From JBELMB01 sp042088665 (lineage in GTDB: Bacteria > Pseudomonadota > Alphaproteobacteria > Rhodobacterales > Rhodobacteraceae): a stretch of 6,119 bases of DNA. The notes below the pieces were generated by a model that was not told where the DNA came from, searched no databases, and was given only the letters and a program-made list of their open reading frames with translations. Below are positions 5,396-6,119 of this stretch, piece by piece (position 1 is the stretch's first letter; every line of letters starts with the position of its first letter). The translations under genes were made by a program, and so were the position numbers. The stretch lies in contig JBELMB010000263.1 in NCBI GenBank assembly GCA_042088665.1, positions 1-6,119 of the forward strand, in the 5' to 3' direction.

Positions 5396-5426
5396 ACCCC
5401 AGACTGGGCCCAGACCGGCTAATGAC

Positions 5427-5431
5427 AAGGA
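5427..5431 (+). promoter_or_regulatory. Ribosome binding site of the sulfotransferase gene
   Basis: AAGGA lies ten bases before the ATG at 5442, the same core and spacing as at gmd. It favours this ATG over the in-frame GTG at 5358, which would add 28 Arg/Pro-rich residues and has its purine-rich stretch directly abutting the start. Confidence 0.65.
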
Positions 5432-5441
5432 CGACACAGAC

Positions 5442-6119
5442 ATGACCGCCAGCATCGCCTACAACGGCAAGACGATTTTTGAACTGCCCGAGTCGCGCAG
5501 CCCCGACATCAATTCGGTGTTCTTCATGTCGGTGCATAAATCCGGCTCGACCCTGATGAACAACATGATCCGCGCCGCCTGCCAGATGCTGGACTATGAA
5601 TTTGTCGACATCCAGTCGCATTTCTTCAACACCGGCGTGGCCGACCGGGACATCCCGGCAGAAACCAGCGAGATATTCAAACCCAAGGGCTATGTCTATT
5701 CGGGGTTCCGCTATTTCCCCAACCAATATGACATTCCCTGCCTGAACGACTGCCCGCTGGTGGTGCTGGTGCGGGATCCGCGCGATGCGGTGGTGTCGCA
5801 GTATTTCTCATTGTCCAAAAGCCATCCGATGCCGGGCAAGGATGCGGATGACAAGCTGCTCAAGCACATGGAAGAAATGCGCGCCGCCACCCTGGCCTCT
5901 GATATCAATGAATTTGCCCTGCGTGAGATCGGCGGCTTTGTCAAAAAGCTCGAAACCTATTCAGAGATCCTCAAGACCCACCCCAGGGCGCGGCTCTTTC
6001 AATACGAAGAAGTCATCTACATGAAAAAGAAATGGGTGCTGGCCATCCTCAGCTTTTTGCAATGGCAGATGAAACCGGGCCAGCCGATGAACCTGGCCAA
6101 CCGGTTCAACGTGGTGCCC
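5442..6119 (+). CDS. PAPS-dependent sulfotransferase (3' end cut by window edge)
   Basis: 226 codons are visible and the frame is open at the right edge. Family members are often 250-300 residues, so perhaps 30-80 are missing. The enzyme would transfer sulfate from 3'-phosphoadenosine-5'-phosphosulfate to a hydroxyl or amine on a glycan, lipid or other small acceptor. The 5'-phosphosulfate loop is FFMSVHKSGSTLM (27-39), with Lys33 and the SGST turn. The 3'-phosphate site is LVVLVRDPRDAVVSQYFS (106-123), with Arg111 and Ser119 at the usual spacing of eight. RLFQYEEVIYMKKKW (183-197) fits the conserved strand-plus-acidic segment after the helical middle. There is no signal peptide, so cytoplasmic action is expected. 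It is codirectional with the fused glycosyltransferase across a 188-bp gap and may have its own promoter. The glycan-locus setting suggests a sulfated surface sugar; the acceptor is inference. Confidence 0.92.
   Translation, partial: MTASIAYNGKTIFELPESRSPDINSVFFMSVHKSGSTLMNNMIRAACQMLDYEFVDIQSHFFNTGVADRDIPAETSEIFKPKGYVYSGFRYFPNQYDIPCLNDCPLVVLVRDPRDAVVSQYFSLSKSHPMPGKDADDKLLKHMEEMRAATLASDINEFALREIGGFVKKLETYSEILKTHPRARLFQYEEVIYMKKKWVLAILSFLQWQMKPGQPMNLANRFNVVP

Larger units (their letters stand above)
5254..5441. other. Intergenic gap between glycosyltransferase and sulfotransferase genes
   Basis: This GC-rich spacer holds two TTGACA hexamers (5262-5276), an imperfect hairpin (5373-5395), a 10-bp palindrome CTGGGCCCAG (5404-5413) and the sulfotransferase ribosome binding site. 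A 48-codon frame (ATG 5276 to TAA 5422) crosses it but lacks a well-placed ribosome site and recognisable content. No hairpin followed by a T run is present, so readthrough from the upstream gene is possible. Confidence 0.6.

Noticed and set aside
5404..5413. CTGGGCCCAG perfect palindrome as a terminator or operator
   Set aside because: It has no loop and no following T run, and a 10-bp GC palindrome is not rare in this composition. There is no second copy nearby to suggest an operator.

Overview
The window is GC-rich, with third codon positions strongly biased to G/C, and looks like chromosome from an alphaproteobacterium. A marine Rhodobacteraceae (Roseobacter-type) organism is my best guess. 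This rests on composition, AAGGA-type ribosome binding sites and the style of the glycosyltransferase modules, not on any search. No rRNA, tRNA, CRISPR array, transposase or integrase is visible.

Layout: two divergent blocks are separated by a 301-bp intergenic region (2133-2433). The minus-strand block reads leftward. It holds a GDP-mannose 4,6-dehydratase (gmd, 1119-2132), followed with a 14-bp overlap by an unrecognised, probably glycosyltransferase-associated protein (1-1132). That protein is cut by the left edge and carries two in-frame tandem repeat arrays: 15-bp units giving pentapeptides and 12-bp units giving tetrapeptides. The plus-strand block holds a small, probably beta-rich protein of unknown function (2434-3012). 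Fifteen bases later comes a 741-residue fused glycosyltransferase (3028-5253), with a GT4-like retaining half, a GT2 inverting half and a C-terminal repeat module. A 187-bp gap, 5254-5441, separates this from a PAPS-dependent sulfotransferase (5442 to the right edge, 3' end missing).

Together the genes suggest a cell-surface polysaccharide or protein-glycan locus. Gmd would supply the GDP-4-keto-6-deoxymannose precursor of a deoxyhexose (rhamnose, fucose, perosamine or similar), the fused glycosyltransferase could add two linkages, and the sulfotransferase could sulfate the glycan. The assignments of gmd, the two glycosyltransferase domains and the sulfotransferase are firm at family level. 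The shared pathway is inferred from proximity.

The most interesting non-coding signal is a 12-bp inverted repeat with one bulge in the gmd leader. It would pair with, and hide, the gmd Shine-Dalgarno sequence. The two in-frame minisatellite-like arrays and the single-chain GT4-GT2 fusion are the other points worth a second look.
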